In this document: positions 50,688-59,606 of the stretch, piece by piece
Layout of the letters: every line of letters begins with the position of its first letter
How positions within the stretch are numbered: the stretch's first letter is position 1
Source: Gephyromycinifex aptenodytis
Lineage (GTDB): Bacteria > Actinomycetota > Actinomycetes > Actinomycetales > Dermatophilaceae
Assembly: GCF_012277275.1 (NCBI RefSeq)
Contig: NZ_CP051155.1
Span: forward strand, 3,162,001-3,226,000
Length of the DNA: 64,000 bases
Reading direction: 5' to 3'
Position numbers and translations under genes: made by a program
Notes under the pieces: generated by a model
The model's input: the letters and a program-made list of their open reading frames with translations, nothing else
Told to the model about the DNA's origin: nothing
Databases searched by the model: none

Positions 50688-51443
50688 TCAGGCCTTGTGG
50701 AGGTCGTCGGGGGCCACCTGCTGCTGGGCGTGGGCCCGGGCCAGGACCTCGGTGAGCTTGTTCGCTCCGGCGACGACTGTCGCGGCGTGCAGACGACCGG
50801 GTTGACGAGAAACGCGCTCGATCGGCCCGGAGATGGACACCGCCGCGATTACTCGACCTGCGGGGTTGCGGACGGGTGCCGATACCGAAGCCACGCCCGG
50901 TTCGCGTTCGCCCACGCTTTGCGCCCAGCCGCGGCGCCGCACCCCGGACAAAGTGGTGGCGGTGAACTCTGCGCCCTGCAGGCCACGGTGCAGCCGGTCA
51001 GGCTCTTCCCAGGCCAACAGGACCTGCGCGGCCGAGCCGGCCAGCATGGACAGGGTCGCACCGACCGGGATCGAATCGCGAAGTCCCATCGGGCGCTCGG
51101 CGGCGGCAACGCAGACCCGCATGTCGCCTTGGCGCCGGAAGAGTTGCGCGCTCTCGTGGGTGTGGTCGCGCAAGGCGCCCAGCACGGCCCCGGCGGCGGC
51201 CAACAGGCGGTCTTCACCGGCTGCCGAAGCCAACTCGGCCAGGCGGGGCCCAAGGATGAAACGGCCCTGCATGTCGCGCGAGACCAGCCGATGGTGCTCC
51301 AGTGCAACGGCCAGTCGGTGCGCGGTGGGCCGCGCCAGGCCGGTGCTTGCGACGAGCTGGGCGAGGGTGGACGGACCCGCTTCAAGGGCTCCGAGAACCG
51401 TCGCCGCCTTGTCCAGGACGCCTACGCCACTCGATTTCTCCAT
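50688..51443 (-). CDS. IclR-family regulator, NdgR/LtbR-like
   Basis: A 251-residue IclR protein. The N-terminal winged HTH spans about residues 8-65 (GVLDKAATVLGALEAGPSTL, then STGLARPTAHRLAVALE). The C-terminal ligand domain includes SIPVGATLSMLAGSAAQVLL, WAQSVGEREPGVASVSAPVRN and VIAAVSISGPIERV. A divergent iclR before leuCD is the conserved position of NdgR (Streptomyces) and LtbR (Corynebacterium), known regulators of leucine synthesis. It therefore probably controls leuCD, and perhaps leuB, in response to a branched-chain amino acid or intermediate. The ATG appears leaderless (CAGGAT, six bases, ATG). Confidence 0.92.
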   Translation of the reverse strand: MEKSSGVGVLDKAATVLGALEAGPSTLAQLVASTGLARPTAHRLAVALEHHRLVSRDMQGRFILGPRLAELASAAGEDRLLAAAGAVLGALRDHTHESAQLFRRQGDMRVCVAAAERPMGLRDSIPVGATLSMLAGSAAQVLLAWEEPDRLHRGLQGAEFTATTLSGVRRRGWAQSVGEREPGVASVSAPVRNPAGRVIAAVSISGPIERVSRQPGRLHAATVVAGANKLTEVLARAHAQQQVAPDDLHKA

Positions 51444-51449
51444 AGTGGC

Positions 51450-51455
51450 ATCCTG
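51450..51455 (-). promoter_or_regulatory. -10-like box of iclR
   Basis: Minus strand CAGGAT, six bases, then ATG 51443. It nearly touches the operator at 51457, consistent with self-control. Confidence 0.4.
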
Positions 51456-51456
51456 A

Positions 51457-51475
51457 CGTCTCAGTGCCTGAGACG
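51457..51475. promoter_or_regulatory. Likely IclR-family operator between iclR and leuC
   Basis: Perfect inverted repeat CGTCTCA-GTGCC-TGAGACG, 7-bp arms with a 5-base centre. It lies 14 bases from the iclR start and upstream of the leuC promoter. Confidence 0.65.
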
Positions 51476-51492
51476 CAAGTTCTTCACATCCT

Positions 51493-51520
51493 GAACTTTT
51501 CCGTGGGCGCCCCTACCCTG
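51493..51520 (+). promoter_or_regulatory. leuCD promoter
   Basis: TGAACT (51493-51498), a 16-base spacer and TACCCT (51515-51520), downstream of the operator. The leader to leuC is about 43 bases. Confidence 0.5.
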
Positions 51521-51569
51521 GGTTCGCGGCGACCGAGACTGGTCGCGGACGGCGATTTCAGGAGGGCCC

Positions 51570-52976
51570 ATGCGGCGGACGATGGCTGAGAAGGTGTGGG
51601 ACGCACACGTCGTGCGCTCCGGCGAGGGCGAGCCCGACCTGCTTTACATCGACCTCCACCTCGTCCACGAGGTGACCAGCCCGCAGGCCTTCGACGGGCT
51701 GCGCCTGGCTGGTCGGCGGCTGCGCCGACCCGACCTGACCATCGCCACCGAGGACCACAACGTCCCGACGCTGCCCGGTCCGATCGTCGACCCGGTCAGC
51801 CTGACCCAGGTCGAGACGCTTCGGAAGAACTGTGCAGAGTTCGGCGTGCGTCTGCACTCGATGGGGGACCGCCAGCAGGGCATCGTGCACATCATCGGCC
51901 CGGAGCTGGGGCTGACCCAGCCCGGCATGACCGTCGTCTGCGGCGACAGCCACACCTCCACTCACGGCGCCTTCGGCGCGCTGGCCTTCGGTATCGGCAC
52001 CAGCGAGGTCGAACAGGTGATGGCCACCCAGACCTTGGCGCTGAAGCCGTTCAAGACGATGTCGGTGCGCATCGAGGGCGATCTTGCGCCCGGGGTCACG
52101 GCCAAAGACATCACCCTTGCCGTCATCGCCCGCATCGGTACCGGTGGCGGGCAGGGCCACGTCATCGAATACCGGGGCAGTGCCATCGAAGCGCTGTCGA
52201 TGGAGGGCCGCATGACGGTCTGCAACATGTCGATCGAGGCCGGTGCCCGGGCGGGCATGATCGGCCCGGACGAGACCACCTTCGCCTACCTCAAAGGCCG
52301 CCCGCACGCCCCGACCGGGGCGGACTGGGATGCGGCGGTTGCCGAGTGGAGCGCGCTGCGCACCGACGAAGGCGCCGTGTTCGACACCGAGGTGGTCATC
52401 GACGCCTCCGACATCAGTCCTTTCGTCACCTGGGGCACCAACCCTGGCCAAGGCCTGCCGCTGTCCGGGCGGGTGCCGGTGCCCGAAGAGATCACCGACG
52501 AAGCTGAGCGCGCAGCCGCCCGCCAGGCGCTGGAGTACATGGGCCTGGAACCTGGGATGCCGCTGCGTGAGGTCGCGGTGCAAACCGTGTTCGTCGGCTC
52601 GTGCACGAACGGGCGGATCGAGGACCTTCGCGCCGTGGCGCAGGTCCTGCAGGGCCGCACTCTGGCCGAGGGGGTCCGGATGCTCATCGTCCCCGGTTCC
52701 GGGCAAGTCGCAGCCCAGGCCGAGGCCGAAGGGCTGCCCGAGGTGTTCACCAAAGCCGGCGCGCAATGGCGGCTGCCGGGCTGTTCCATGTGTTTGGCGA
52801 TGAACCCCGACAAACTGGCCCCAGGAGAGCGCGCCGCCTCCACGAGCAACCGCAACTTCGAAGGCCGCCAAGGCAAGGGTGGGCGGACCCACCTGGTCAG
52901 TCCCGCCGTGGCCGCCGCGACCGCAGTGCGCGGCAGGCTGTCCTGCCCCGCCGACCTCGACCCCGTCACGGTCTGA
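51570..52976 (+). CDS. leuC: 3-isopropylmalate dehydratase large subunit
   Basis: LeuC, 468 residues, an aconitase-family protein with a 4Fe-4S cluster that converts 2- to 3-isopropylmalate with LeuD. Cluster cysteines are in [14 protein letters not shown] near 340-353 and [14 protein letters not shown] near 406-419. [21 protein letters not shown] near 127-147 is typical. AGGAGG lies close before ATG 51570; ATG 51582 ([11 protein letters not shown]) is an alternative. leuD follows 18 bases later. Confidence 0.97.
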   Translation: MRRTMAEKVWDAHVVRSGEGEPDLLYIDLHLVHEVTSPQAFDGLRLAGRRLRRPDLTIATEDHNVPTLPGPIVDPVSLTQVETLRKNCAEFGVRLHSMGDRQQGIVHIIGPELGLTQPGMTVVCGDSHTSTHGAFGALAFGIGTSEVEQVMATQTLALKPFKTMSVRIEGDLAPGVTAKDITLAVIARIGTGGGQGHVIEYRGSAIEALSMEGRMTVCNMSIEAGARAGMIGPDETTFAYLKGRPHAPTGADWDAAVAEWSALRTDEGAVFDTEVVIDASDISPFVTWGTNPGQGLPLSGRVPVPEEITDEAERAAARQALEYMGLEPGMPLREVAVQTVFVGSCTNGRIEDLRAVAQVLQGRTLAEGVRMLIVPGSGQVAAQAEAEGLPEVFTKAGAQWRLPGCSMCLAMNPDKLAPGERAASTSNRNFEGRQGKGGRTHLVSPAVAAATAVRGRLSCPADLDPVTV

Positions 52977-52994
52977 GCTGAGAAGGAGCACGTC

Positions 52995-53588
52995 ATGGAC
53001 CAGTTCACGACCCACACCGGAGTCGGGGTGCCGCTGCGGCGCAGCGATGTCGACACCGATCAGATCATTCCCGCCGTCTACCTCAAGCGCGTCTCACGCA
53101 CCGGGTTCGAAGACGGGCTGTTCGCCGGCTGGCGCGCGCAGGACGACTTCGTTCTCAATCAAGAGGCTTATCGAAATGGTTCGGTGCTTGTTGCCGGTCC
53201 GGATTTCGGCACCGGTTCTTCGCGTGAACATGCCGTCTGGGCATTGATGGATTACGGTTTTCGAGCCGTTATCGCCCCGCGGTTCGCCGACATTTTTCGC
53301 GGGAACAGCGGAAAGGCCGGGCTGCTTACTGCCGTGGTTCCGCAATCCGACATCGAACTGCTGTGGAAGCTGTTGGAGCAGGAGCCAGGGGCACAGATGA
53401 CTGTTGACCTCTATGAGCGCACCATCACCTGTTGCGGGGCCGTGATGGGCTTCGAGGTCGATGACTACCAGCGGTACCGGCTGCTCGAAGGTCTCGACGA
53501 CATCGACATCACCCTGCGTCACGAGGACGAGATCCTGGCCTTCGAGGCGAAACGACCCAGCCACAAGCCGGTGACGACCCACCGCTGA
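52995..53588 (+). CDS. leuD: 3-isopropylmalate dehydratase small subunit
   Basis: LeuD, 197 residues, the swivelling domain of isopropylmalate isomerase. [21 protein letters not shown] near 17-37 and [20 protein letters not shown] near 73-92 are the family signatures. AAGGAGC precedes the ATG. Codons from about 53150 to 53350 use many A/T third bases (AAT, CAA, TAT, CGA, CTT, ATT, TTT), unlike the flanking genes and the rest of leuD. The protein remains intact. A hairpin follows the stop by 8 bases. Confidence 0.97.
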   Translation: MDQFTTHTGVGVPLRRSDVDTDQIIPAVYLKRVSRTGFEDGLFAGWRAQDDFVLNQEAYRNGSVLVAGPDFGTGSSREHAVWALMDYGFRAVIAPRFADIFRGNSGKAGLLTAVVPQSDIELLWKLLEQEPGAQMTVDLYERTITCCGAVMGFEVDDYQRYRLLEGLDDIDITLRHEDEILAFEAKRPSHKPVTTHR

Positions 53589-53596
53589 GCGCCCAA

Positions 53597-53652
53597 CCGG
53601 CCGTTTCGGCAAACCCCTTGCGGCTCATGCCTGGCCCGGCCGAAACGGCCGG
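53597..53652 (+). terminator. Terminator of leuCD
   Basis: Perfect 14-bp arms CCGGCCGTTTCGGC / GCCGAAACGGCCGG around a 28-base loop. Confidence 0.65.
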
Positions 53653-54028
53653 GCGGGCCGATTTGATCCATCTCACATGCCCCTCGGCGGGTTGGTCAGG
53701 CTGCGGCGAACCTCGTTGAAATGCCTGGTCATAGCCCCTGTGGCCAGGCAATTGGTCACTCCTGCGCGCCTGTTGGATACGTCCGCAACTGCTCGCCTGC
53801 GGGTTCCTCTCGCCGACAGGGGACTTCGTGCCGATAGACAAGCGTGATCTTCCGGCAACGGCAGATCGCAGTGGCGTGCCTTAGCGAACTATCTGTTGCT
53901 GATGCGCGGCGCGAGGAGACACCGTCAGGACACATGCGGTGAACAAGGACGTGGGGGGGCGCAGTGCTCTTGCCACTGCAAACACGGCCCGTCGCCGGGT
54001 CAGTGACATCTCTGGAGGGAGAGACGAA
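53653..54028. other. hup upstream region
   Basis: About 375 bases without a convincing gene, presumably holding the hup promoter, which was not pinned down. The sequence GTGAACAAGG occurs at 53939 and again at the hup start (54029), in the same reading frame. Confidence 0.45.
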
Positions 54029-54430
54029 GTGAACAAGGCTGATCTGGTCGAAGCCCTTGAAGGCCGTCTGGGGGGTAAGAAAGCCGCCTCTGACGCAATT
54101 GAGGCGATTTTCGACGTCATTATTCGCGAGGTAGCTCATGGTGGGAAAGTCGGGATCACCGGCTTTGGAACCTTTGAACGCGTGGATCGTGCGGCACGCA
54201 CCGGGCGTAACCCGCGCACGGGTGACTCGGTGAAAATCGAATCCACTGCAGTTCCGAAGTTCCGCCCCGGCACTGCGTTCAAGCTGTACGTGGCTGAGCC
54301 GGCCACCCTGCCCAAGTCCGGGCCGGCCGCTGCGCGCGCCGCAGCCGGGACCGCGGCAGAGGTTCGCGCTCAGGCGGAGGCGGCGATCGCTGCCGCAAAA
54401 AAGAAGTCCTCAGGCCGTAAGAGCGCCTGA
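54029..54430 (+). CDS. hup: HU-family nucleoid protein
   Basis: HU, 133 residues: a complete DNA-bending domain (NKADLVEALEGRLGGKKAAS, GKVGITGFGTFERVDRAART, NPRTGDSVKIESTAVPKFRP) followed by a 40-residue Ala/Lys tail ending KKKSSGRKSA. The tail is shorter than that of mycobacterial HupB but of the same kind. GTG 54029 follows GGAGGGAGAG. A start at 53939 would add 30 residues with no HU similarity. Codon usage is less GC-rich than in neighbouring genes, common for abundant proteins. Confidence 0.96.
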   Translation: MNKADLVEALEGRLGGKKAASDAIEAIFDVIIREVAHGGKVGITGFGTFERVDRAARTGRNPRTGDSVKIESTAVPKFRPGTAFKLYVAEPATLPKSGPAAARAAAGTAAEVRAQAEAAIAAAKKKSSGRKSA

Positions 54431-54435
54431 TCCAC

Positions 54436-54476
54436 CGTCGAAGACCGGTCGCGAAGTGAGCGACCGGTCTTCGACG
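54436..54476 (+). terminator. Terminator of hup
   Basis: Perfect 17-bp stem CGTCGAAGACCGGTCGC / GCGACCGGTCTTCGACG with a 7-base loop, 5 bases after the stop. The following 220 bases to the next start hold nothing recognised. Confidence 0.85.
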
Positions 54477-54696
54477 CGTGCTGTGGAGATGCAAAGACTC
54501 CTCGCCGCTGGTGGTGACCACCCGACCGGTACTCGACTCCTGGTCATCCCAGGCTCGGTTCGCCCTTCGCACGGTTATGCCGCGGGGTAGCGTGACCGGA
54601 CCTCGGCCCTGCGCAATCAGGGCGGCGTGAACGCTCGACACCAGGCAGGTTCCCCGACAGGATGACGTGCGAGCAACCGGCCAGAAGGAGACCCAG

Positions 54697-55473
54697 GTGC
54701 AGGCATCGCCTCCCCGCGCTGCACGTCCCGGTGCAGAACAGACGTGGGCTTATCGCTCGGGGATCGGCACGGTGCAGGCGATCATGTCTTTGCTGACAGC
54801 CCAGGACTGGCAAGGGTTGGAGCACCTACCGGCACCCGGCACCGGAGCTGTCATCTGCGCCAACCACATCTCCTACGCCGACCCGTTCGCGGTGGCCCAC
54901 ATGCTCCACGCCGCCGGGCACCACCCGTTCTTTCTCGCCAAGAACTCGCTGTTCACAATCCCCGTCATCGGCGCCTGGATCGCGGCCAGCGGGCAGGTCC
55001 CGGTGTATCGGGGAACCTCTCGGGCCGCGGACGCGTACCGGGACGCGGTGGCGACCGTCCAGTCGGGCAAGACCGTCGTCGTCATGCCTGAGAGCACCTT
55101 CACCGAGGATCCCGACCTGTGGCCGATGCGAGGCAAGACCGGCGCGGCCCGGATCGCGATGGCCACCGATCGCCCGATCATCCCGATGGCGCAATGGGGC
55201 CCGCACGAACTGATGGCCCCGGATTCCTACCTACTGCGTCCTTTTCCCCGCAAGTGCATGCGCATGCGGGTGGGTGGGCCGGTCCCGCTGGAGGATCTGC
55301 GCGGGCACCCCATCGACCGCGCGCTCCTGAGCGAGGCCACTGCCCGCATCATGGATGCCATCACCGCCGAGCTGGAAGTCCTGCGCGGCGAACCTGCTCC
55401 CGCCGAACGCTTCGACCCGCTGGTAGGTCGGCGCGTGCCACGCCGCCCTAGCGAAGAAGGCGGGGCCGCATGA
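54697..55473 (+). CDS. 1-acyl-sn-glycerol-3-phosphate acyltransferase-like protein (PlsC family)
   Basis: A 258-residue acyltransferase. The HX4D motif is in ICANHISYADPFAVAHML near 55-72. The second block is GQVPVYRGTSRAADAY near 100-115, and the PEGT-type motif appears as VVMPESTFTEDPDLWPMRGK near 128-147. It probably acylates lysophosphatidic acid at the membrane surface. GTG 54697 lies 6 bases after AAGGAG; GTG 54667 is less supported. gpsA follows, so two steps of phospholipid synthesis are adjacent. Confidence 0.92.
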   Translation: MQASPPRAARPGAEQTWAYRSGIGTVQAIMSLLTAQDWQGLEHLPAPGTGAVICANHISYADPFAVAHMLHAAGHHPFFLAKNSLFTIPVIGAWIAASGQVPVYRGTSRAADAYRDAVATVQSGKTVVVMPESTFTEDPDLWPMRGKTGAARIAMATDRPIIPMAQWGPHELMAPDSYLLRPFPRKCMRMRVGGPVPLEDLRGHPIDRALLSEATARIMDAITAELEVLRGEPAPAERFDPLVGRRVPRRPSEEGGAA

Positions 55474-55525
55474 GGCGCAGCGACGACAAACGGACGTATC
55501 ACGGGGCCAACGAAAGGGAACGAGC

Positions 55526-56536
55526 ATGAGCGATCGAGCGCGCGCTGCAGTCTTGGGGGCAGGAAGTTGGGGAACCGCGTTCGCCATGGTCCTGGCCGAT
55601 GCCGGGCTCGACGTGACGATGTGGGCCCGGCGTGAGCTGATCGCAAACGCGATCCAGCAGGAACACCTCAACCCGGGATACCTGCCCGACGTGCCGCTGC
55701 CGGAGACGATCAAAGCCACCAGCCGCGCCGGCGCGGCACTGGCCGAGGCAGAACTGGTCATCGTCGCGCTGCCGGCCCAACGGATGCGTGCCACCCTCAG
55801 CGAACTGGCGCCGCTGATCCCCCCGGAGTCGACACTGGTTTCCTTGGCAAAGGGCATCGAACTGGGCACGGGGTTGCGGATGAGTCAGGTCATGGCCGAG
55901 GTCACCGGCGCCGACCCGGGCCGGCTGGCGGTGCTGTCGGGGCCGAACCTGTCTCGGGAGATCGCGGCCCGCCAGCCGGCCGCCGGCGTGGTGGCCTCAG
56001 CCGATGCCAGCACTGCTGAGAGTGTCGCTGAAGCCTGCGCCACCCCGTGGTTCCGCCCGTACACCCTGGACGACGTGGTGGGTGTAGAGATCGCAGGCGC
56101 GACGAAGAACGTCATCGCGGTGGCCGTGGGCGCCGCCGAAGGGCTCGGCCTCGGCGACAACACCAAATCGACCATCATCACCCGCGGGCTGGCCGAGACG
56201 GTGCGCTTAGGTGTGGCGATGGGTGCTTCGGCGGCGACATTCTCCGGCCTGGCCGGGGTGGGCGACCTCATTGCCACCTGCATGTCTCCGCTGTCGCGTA
56301 ACCACCGGGTCGGGGTCGGCCTGGGCAAGGGCGGGCACCTGCAGCAAGTCGTGGCGGAGGTGGGTCAGACGGCCGAAGGGGTCACCTCGTGCGAGTCGAT
56401 CCTGGCACTGGCCGGGGCATACGGCGTGGACATGCCGATCGTGGAGTCGGTGGTGGCGATGGTGGCCGACGGGCAGCGCCCGGAACTCATCGCCGACGCG
56501 CTGATGTCACGCGAACGCAAGGCGGAGCACAGCTGA
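55526..56536 (+). CDS. gpsA: Glycerol-3-phosphate dehydrogenase [NAD(P)+]
   Basis: GpsA, 336 residues, reduces dihydroxyacetone phosphate to sn-glycerol-3-phosphate, the backbone of phospholipids. AAVLGAGSWGTAFAMVLADAG at the start binds the nucleotide, SLAKGIELGTGLRMSQV is near 110-126 and the catalytic lysine is in EIAGATKNVIAVAVGAAEG near 187-205. AGLAGVGDLIATCMSPLSRN near 235-254 is typical. It lies between a PlsC-like gene and ddl. Confidence 0.96.
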   Translation: MSDRARAAVLGAGSWGTAFAMVLADAGLDVTMWARRELIANAIQQEHLNPGYLPDVPLPETIKATSRAGAALAEAELVIVALPAQRMRATLSELAPLIPPESTLVSLAKGIELGTGLRMSQVMAEVTGADPGRLAVLSGPNLSREIAARQPAAGVVASADASTAESVAEACATPWFRPYTLDDVVGVEIAGATKNVIAVAVGAAEGLGLGDNTKSTIITRGLAETVRLGVAMGASAATFSGLAGVGDLIATCMSPLSRNHRVGVGLGKGGHLQQVVAEVGQTAEGVTSCESILALAGAYGVDMPIVESVVAMVADGQRPELIADALMSRERKAEHS

Positions 56537-56552
56537 GGCCTGGCACCGACGG

Positions 56553-56558
56553 TAGAGT
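56553..56558 (+). promoter_or_regulatory. -10 box of ddl promoter
   Basis: TAGAGT lies 9 bases before ATG 56568, implying a leader of about two or three bases. Confidence 0.45.
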
Positions 56559-56567
56559 CTGGGGCTG

Positions 56568-57689
56568 ATGACTACCGACTCTTCCCGCAAAGTTCGTGTC
56601 GCCCTTGTTTTTGGCGGTCGATCCTCCGAACATCCCGTCTCCTGCGCGACGGCCGCCGGCGTCATGGCCGCGATCGACAAAGACCGCTTCGAGGTCATTC
56701 CCATCGGCATCGCCAAGGACGGTCGGTGGGTGCTGGGTGAGGACGACCTGAGCGCGCTGAGCCTGGAGCCCGGGCATCTGCCTGAGGTCCCGGATGGGGG
56801 TAACGAAGTACGTATCCCGCTGGCGATGGGGGAGCGGACGCTGTCCGTGCTCGAACCGGGGCAACCACCGCGGGATCTGGGCGGGGTCGATGTCGTCTTT
56901 CCGCTGTTGCACGGCCCGTTCGGTGAGGACGGCACGATCCAAGGGCTCATGGAACTCGCCGATCTGCCTTACGTGGGCTCGGGGGTGCTGGCCAGCGCCG
57001 CGATGATGGACAAGCACTTCATGAAAGGCGTTTTCACCAGCCACGGGCTGCCGGTGGGCCCCTTCGTCACTATCACCGACCGGCAGTGGCGCCGCGACCC
57101 GCAGGCTGCGCTGGCCAGCGTGGAGCCGTTGGGTTACCCGGTGTTCGTCAAACCGGCCCGCGCCGGATCGTCAGTGGGCATCACGCGGGTCCGACAGGCC
57201 GAGCAGTTGCGCGCGGCCATCGAACTGGCCCGCGAGCATGACCCGAAGGTGGTCGTCGAGGCGGCGATCTTCGGCCGCGAGATCGAGTGTGGCGTATTGG
57301 AGTCCAGGGACGGCGCGGTTCCCCGCATCAGCGAACCGGGCGAGATCGCTGTAGAGCGGGGCCACGATTTCTACGACTTCGACGCTAAGTACTTGGCCTC
57401 GGACGGGGTGCGGTTGTCCTGCCCGGCCGACCTGCCGGAGCAGGACGCCCGCAAGATCAAGGCCATGGCGTCGGAAGCTTTCGAGGCGGCCGGTTGCGAG
57501 GGCCTGGCTCGGGTGGACTTCTTCTACACCCCTGACCGGCGCATCATCCTCAACGAGATCAACACAATGCCGGGCTTCACCCCGCACTCGATGTTCCCCC
57601 AGGTGTGGCAGGCCAGCGGGATGTCTTATCCGCAGCTCATCAGCGAACTCATCGATCTTGCGCTGGAGCGCAAACTCGGATTGCGCTGA
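56568..57689 (+). CDS. ddl: D-alanine--D-alanine ligase
   Basis: Ddl, 373 residues, an ATP-grasp enzyme that makes the D-Ala-D-Ala end of peptidoglycan precursors. VALVFGGRSSEHPVSCATAAG near 11-31, LLHGPFGEDGTIQGLMEL near 113-130, FVKPARAGSSVGITRV near 193-208 and RVDFFYTPDRRIILNEINTM near 317-336 with the metal ligands are intact. It is the lactate/serine-independent normal type by position and motif. It converges on the DUF3515 gene. Confidence 0.96.
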   Translation: MTTDSSRKVRVALVFGGRSSEHPVSCATAAGVMAAIDKDRFEVIPIGIAKDGRWVLGEDDLSALSLEPGHLPEVPDGGNEVRIPLAMGERTLSVLEPGQPPRDLGGVDVVFPLLHGPFGEDGTIQGLMELADLPYVGSGVLASAAMMDKHFMKGVFTSHGLPVGPFVTITDRQWRRDPQAALASVEPLGYPVFVKPARAGSSVGITRVRQAEQLRAAIELAREHDPKVVVEAAIFGREIECGVLESRDGAVPRISEPGEIAVERGHDFYDFDAKYLASDGVRLSCPADLPEQDARKIKAMASEAFEAAGCEGLARVDFFYTPDRRIILNEINTMPGFTPHSMFPQVWQASGMSYPQLISELIDLALERKLGLR

Positions 57690-57721
57690 TCCGCCGTCCG
57701 GCCCGAGCGGGCGCGCCTCGC

Positions 57722-57746
57722 AACAGGCAGCCCCCACCGCCTGTTT
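57722..57746. terminator. Hairpin between convergent ddl and DUF3515 genes
   Basis: AACAGGC / GCCTGTT, 7-bp stem with a 10-base loop, followed by TTCTCC on the plus strand. Confidence 0.5.
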
Positions 57747-57760
57747 CTCCTGCTGCCGCG

Positions 57761-58213
57761 TCAACTGCAGCGCAGCGTGGTGCGGGGCAGGGTGGCGGCG
57801 GCGGCGGTGAAGGCAGGAAGCTGCAACGGTGCGGGCGCGTAGGCCGAGGGCACGATGACCTCCAGCGCCGGGTCACGGCCGAAGGTGGTGAAGACGGTGC
57901 CGTCGCTGAGCGGCTCGACGATCCAGTCGACGTCGTCGATCGAGAGGCACTCCAACGTCGTCGGGGCCGGTGGCCGCACGCCGCAGCGGGCGACGATGGG
58001 TGGTTTTCCCCAGGCCGCCACCCCGGGTCCGTCCGGGCGGGTTGCGACCGCTTCGTGCTTGCCCACCTGAGCGGGCCAGTGCGCAGAAAGGTCTGCGCAC
58101 GCCGCCGAGTCGGCCTGCGGGGCTGGCGAGACCTGCACCCCGGCGCAGGCGGAAAGGCACACCAGAGCGCCGCACGCGAGGATCCCTCGCATGCGGCGAC
58201 CGTTGGGACTCAC
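57761..58213 (-). CDS. DUF3515-family lipoprotein
   Basis: A 150-residue predicted lipoprotein. MRGILACGALVCLSAC ends in a lipobox (LSAC) with the modified cysteine near residue 23. The body has WGKPPIVARCGVRPPAPTTL near 68-87 and SIDDVDWIVEPLSDGTVFTT near 91-110, the DUF3515 pattern. It is anchored to the outer face of the membrane; function unknown. The same family sits between ddl and thiL in Mycobacterium. GTG 58213 starts one base after the upstream Lrp-type stop. Confidence 0.85.
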   Translation of the reverse strand: MSPNGRRMRGILACGALVCLSACAGVQVSPAPQADSAACADLSAHWPAQVGKHEAVATRPDGPGVAAWGKPPIVARCGVRPPAPTTLECLSIDDVDWIVEPLSDGTVFTTFGRDPALEVIVPSAYAPAPLQLPAFTAAAATLPRTTLRCS

Positions 58214-58214
58214 C

Positions 58215-58448
58215 TCAGGCGTGCACGACGGTGCAGGTCAACGTGCGGGTGATGCTCTCGACCTCCTGCACCTTGGCGATGACGAGCTTGCCCAACTCTT
58301 CGACGCTGCTGGACTCGAGCTTGCAGATGATGTCGTAGGGGCCGGTGACCTCGTCGGTGGACACCACTCCGGCAATGGAACGGATCGCCTCAGCGACCGA
58401 ACTGGATTTTCCGACCTCGGTCTGGATGAGGATGTATGCCTGGACCAT
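58215..58448 (-). CDS. Stand-alone Lrp/AsnC ligand-binding (RAM) domain protein
   Basis: A 77-residue protein equal to one RAM domain (VQAYILIQTEVGKSSSVAEA, then GVVSTDEVTGPYDIICKLES) without a DNA-binding part. Such proteins assemble into rings and bind amino acids, and may modulate full-length Lrp regulators. The promoter faces thiL; the DUF3515 gene follows in the same operon. Confidence 0.88.
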   Translation of the reverse strand: MVQAYILIQTEVGKSSSVAEAIRSIAGVVSTDEVTGPYDIICKLESSSVEELGKLVIAKVQEVESITRTLTCTVVHA

Positions 58449-58549
58449 TGGTGCCTCCTGGACGATAAGAGTGAACCCGACTCCTCGCCGGAACTCGACG
58501 GTACCGTGCAGGGAGTCCCCCAGCCAGGGGGTGCGGAAGGAGAACCCCT

Positions 58550-59530
58550 GTGCAGCCCAGCCAGATCAGCCCTGAGCCAGCCACCGCTCGACGCGTCGGC
58601 GACCTTGACGAGGCCGCGCTCTTGGAGCGGATCTTCCCGGTGTTCGCCGCCCGCGACTCCCAGGTTCTCCTCGGCCCGGGTGACGACACCGCCTACCTGG
58701 CCTGTCAGGGTGGCGTCCTGGCGACCACCGACGCGATGGTGCGCGGCGCGGACTGGCTCGACGAATGGTCCACCGGGCAGCAGATAGGCCGCAAGGCCGT
58801 GGCGCAGAACGTTGCCGATATCGCCTCGATGGGGGGCATCACCACCGGGCTCCTCGTCACGCTGGCCATGCACGCCGACACCACCGTGGAGTGGGTGCTC
58901 GACCTGGCCGCTGGGATCGCTGCGGGGGCCAGCTTGGCCGGTACCTCGGTCGTGGGCGGGGATCTGTCCTCGGCAGCGCCCGGCGTGGTCATGGTCAGCA
59001 TCACGGCCCTGGGCAGCACACAGGGCCGAGAACCCGTGCTGCGAAGCGGGGCCCGGCCAGGGGATGTGCTGGCCGTGGCCGGCACCCTGGGGCGCTCAGA
59101 CGCGGGCTGGGCACTTCTGCGTCAGGGACGGGCAACGGTGGCGCCCGACCTTGTCGCCGCTCACCGGGTGCCGACGCCTCCGATCGAGCAGGGCCCGATC
59201 GCCGCTCGCAGCGGCGCCACCTCGATGATCGACCTGAGCGACGGACTGGTGCGCGACGCCGGGAGGGTCGCCAAAGCCAGCGGGGTAGCCATCGAATTGC
59301 GCGGTGATCTTCTGCGTCCGCACGTCGACTCGCTGCAGCCCGCAGTGGGCCAGGAGCAGGCCTGGGCAAGCGTGTTGACCGGGGGCGAAGAGCATTCGCT
59401 ACTCGCCTCGTTCCCGCCTGGTTGCCTGCCCCGGCACTGGGCAGAAGTCGGCAGTGTGCGCGCGGGCAGCGGAGTCTTCCTCGATGGCCAACCGCAACAC
59501 GGTGGCGGTTGGGACCACTTTGCCGGCTGA
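58550..59530 (+). CDS. thiL: Thiamine-monophosphate kinase
   Basis: ThiL, 326 residues, phosphorylates thiamine monophosphate to thiamine pyrophosphate, the cofactor of IlvB among others. VLLGPGDDTAYLACQGGVLA near 40-59 is the nucleotide and Mg loop, NVADIASMGGITTGLLVTLA near 87-106 and SMIDLSDGLVRDAGRVAKAS near 225-244 complete the family. GTG 58550 follows GGAAGGAG. Confidence 0.95.
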   Translation: MQPSQISPEPATARRVGDLDEAALLERIFPVFAARDSQVLLGPGDDTAYLACQGGVLATTDAMVRGADWLDEWSTGQQIGRKAVAQNVADIASMGGITTGLLVTLAMHADTTVEWVLDLAAGIAAGASLAGTSVVGGDLSSAAPGVVMVSITALGSTQGREPVLRSGARPGDVLAVAGTLGRSDAGWALLRQGRATVAPDLVAAHRVPTPPIEQGPIAARSGATSMIDLSDGLVRDAGRVAKASGVAIELRGDLLRPHVDSLQPAVGQEQAWASVLTGGEEHSLLASFPPGCLPRHWAEVGSVRAGSGVFLDGQPQHGGGWDHFAG

Positions 59531-59558
59531 GGGCGCAGCACACGCGGGCGCGCGAAAA

Positions 59559-59588
59559 GGCCGCCTCTCGATGGACGAGTAGGCGGCC
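59559..59588 (-). terminator. Terminator of rpmB (and possibly thiL)
   Basis: GGCCGCCT CTCG / CGAG AGGCGGCC forms a 12-bp stem with one bulged T and a 5-base loop. On the minus strand it is followed by TTTT, so it mainly serves rpmB. Confidence 0.7.
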
Positions 59589-59606
59589 GACGCGCGGCAG
59601 CTCAGG

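Noticed and set aside
53939-54028. Upstream start for HU
   Set aside because: The added residues have no HU similarity, while GTG 54029 has a strong ribosome site; kept only as a low-interest observation.
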